Under the pieces are notes generated by a model. The model searched no databases. It had not been told where the DNA came from and was given only the letters and a program-made list of their open reading frames with translations. The position numbers and the translations under genes were made by a program. 5,894 bases of DNA from positions 1-5,894 of the forward strand of contig JALHFX010000138.1 of NCBI GenBank assembly GCA_022837595.1, read 5' to 3'. Shown one piece after another: positions 5,404 to 5,894 of this stretch (position 1 is the first letter of the stretch; each line of letters begins with the position of its first letter). This DNA comes from Propionibacterium sp. GTDB lineage: Bacteria; Actinomycetota; Actinomycetes; Propionibacteriales; Propionibacteriaceae.

Positions 5404-5817
5404 CTAGGCGGAGCCCGTCCACTCGTGGCTGCCGTCGAAGAATGCCTGTCGTTTCCAAACCGGGAGATTCAGCTTGATTTCTTCGATCAGCCTCTCGAGG
5501 GTTTCGAAGGCGGCTTGCCGGTGCGCAGCCGAAACCGCAGCGCCCAGGGCTATCTCGCCGACCTCGAGGTGACCCACGCGGTGTACGACGGCCACCTTGA
5601 AGGCGCCCGATCCTTGGGCCACATCGTGTGCGATCTGCTGTACCACTGCGTCGGCATCGGGATGAGCCTCGTAGTCGATCGAAGTGACCGAGCGTGCGTC
5701 GTCATGATCGCGCACCTGACCACAGAAGGTGATGATCGCCCCAGCAGTGTCGCCTGTAACCTGACGGGCGAGCTCTTCCATGCTGATGGTTTCGTTGCTG
5801 ACCCCGGCGTGCGCCAC
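5404..5817 (-). CDS. moaE: MoaE, molybdopterin synthase large (catalytic) subunit
   Basis: MoaE, with thiocarboxylated MoaD, converts cyclic pyranopterin monophosphate to molybdopterin by adding the two dithiolene sulfurs. The 137-residue product has the family motifs in order: GAIITFCGQVRDHD (26-39), VAVVHRVGHLEVGE (75-88), VSAAHRQAAFETLERLIEEIK (95-115) and LPVWKRQAFFDGSHEW (118-133). His99/Arg100 and the two lysines Lys115 and Lys122 have the same spacing as E. coli Lys119/Lys126 of the active site. The start taken is GTG at 5817; the ribosome-binding site there is poor, and ATG at 5781 (Met13) is an alternative. The frame stays open upstream to the window edge, so a longer N-terminus cannot be excluded. 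It converges on modC-moaD, whose C-terminus is its expected partner, so the two halves of molybdopterin synthase are neighbours on opposite strands. Confidence 0.93.
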   Translation of the reverse strand: MAHAGVSNETISMEELARQVTGDTAGAIITFCGQVRDHDDARSVTSIDYEAHPDADAVVQQIAHDVAQGSGAFKVAVVHRVGHLEVGEIALGAAVSAAHRQAAFETLERLIEEIKLNLPVWKRQAFFDGSHEWTGSA

Positions 5818-5837
5818 TGACGCATCAGATCGGTCGT

Positions 5838-5894
5838 TCAGACCTCGATGCTGGACTGCCCATGTCGCAGATCTATGCCCGGGAGTACCGATCG
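5838..5894 (-). CDS. Possible 3' end of an upstream minus-strand gene
   Basis: On the minus strand, one frame is open from the window edge for 18 codons (LPGIDLRHGQSSIEV near the end) and stops with TGA at 5840-5838, 20 bases before the moaE start. The spacing would suit an operon partner of moaE. The peptide is too short for me to recognise and the frame could be chance. Confidence 0.25.
   Translation of the reverse strand, partial: RSVLPGIDLRHGQSSIEV

Overview
This window is a molybdenum cofactor (Moco) and molybdate-uptake locus. It probably comes from a high-GC Gram-positive bacterium (Actinobacteria). The pointers are GC-rich codon use with many third-position G/C bases, GTG starts, chains of ATGA overlaps, and an excisionase-like HTH plus Mop regulator directly upstream of modA, an order I associate with actinobacteria. 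The genus cannot be settled from the sequence alone.

Layout, left to right. (1) Bases 1-975 are the 3' part of moeA (molybdenum insertase) read in frame, with no stop, into a complete moaC (cPMP synthase). MoaC also keeps its own Shine-Dalgarno and ATG. (2) Bases 972-1741 are a DUF4213/DUF364 (putative heavy-metal chelation) gene coupled to moaC by ATGA. It is interrupted by an apparent one-base deletion near 1250 and carries a perfect 15-bp tandem duplication. (3) Bases 1751-2095 are a small PNPOx-like (split-barrel flavin-binding type) protein. (4) Bases 2096-2237 are a gap holding a perfect 14-bp palindrome next to a -10-like TATCCT, a candidate autoregulated promoter for a nearly leaderless transcript. 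(5) Bases 2238-5377 are four tightly overlapping genes: an HTH+Mop (TOBE) regulator, the molybdate-binding lipoprotein ModA, the permease ModB, and the ATPase ModC. The ModC C-terminus is not a normal Mop end but a MoaD-type sulfur-carrier segment ending PPFAGG. (6) Bases 5404-5817, on the minus strand and convergent, are moaE, the large subunit of molybdopterin synthase. A few codons of another minus-strand reading frame may end at 5838.

How they fit together: ModABC imports molybdate, and the HTH-Mop protein probably senses it and controls the mod genes. MoaC makes cyclic pyranopterin monophosphate. MoaD (here fused to ModC) with MoaE converts it to molybdopterin, and MoeA inserts molybdenum. 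MoaA, MoeB and MogA/MoaB are not in the window. The most notable observations are the ModC-MoaD chimera, in which both the last strand of the ModC Mop domain and the first strand of MoaD appear to be missing, and the MoeA-MoaC read-through fusion with a retained internal start.
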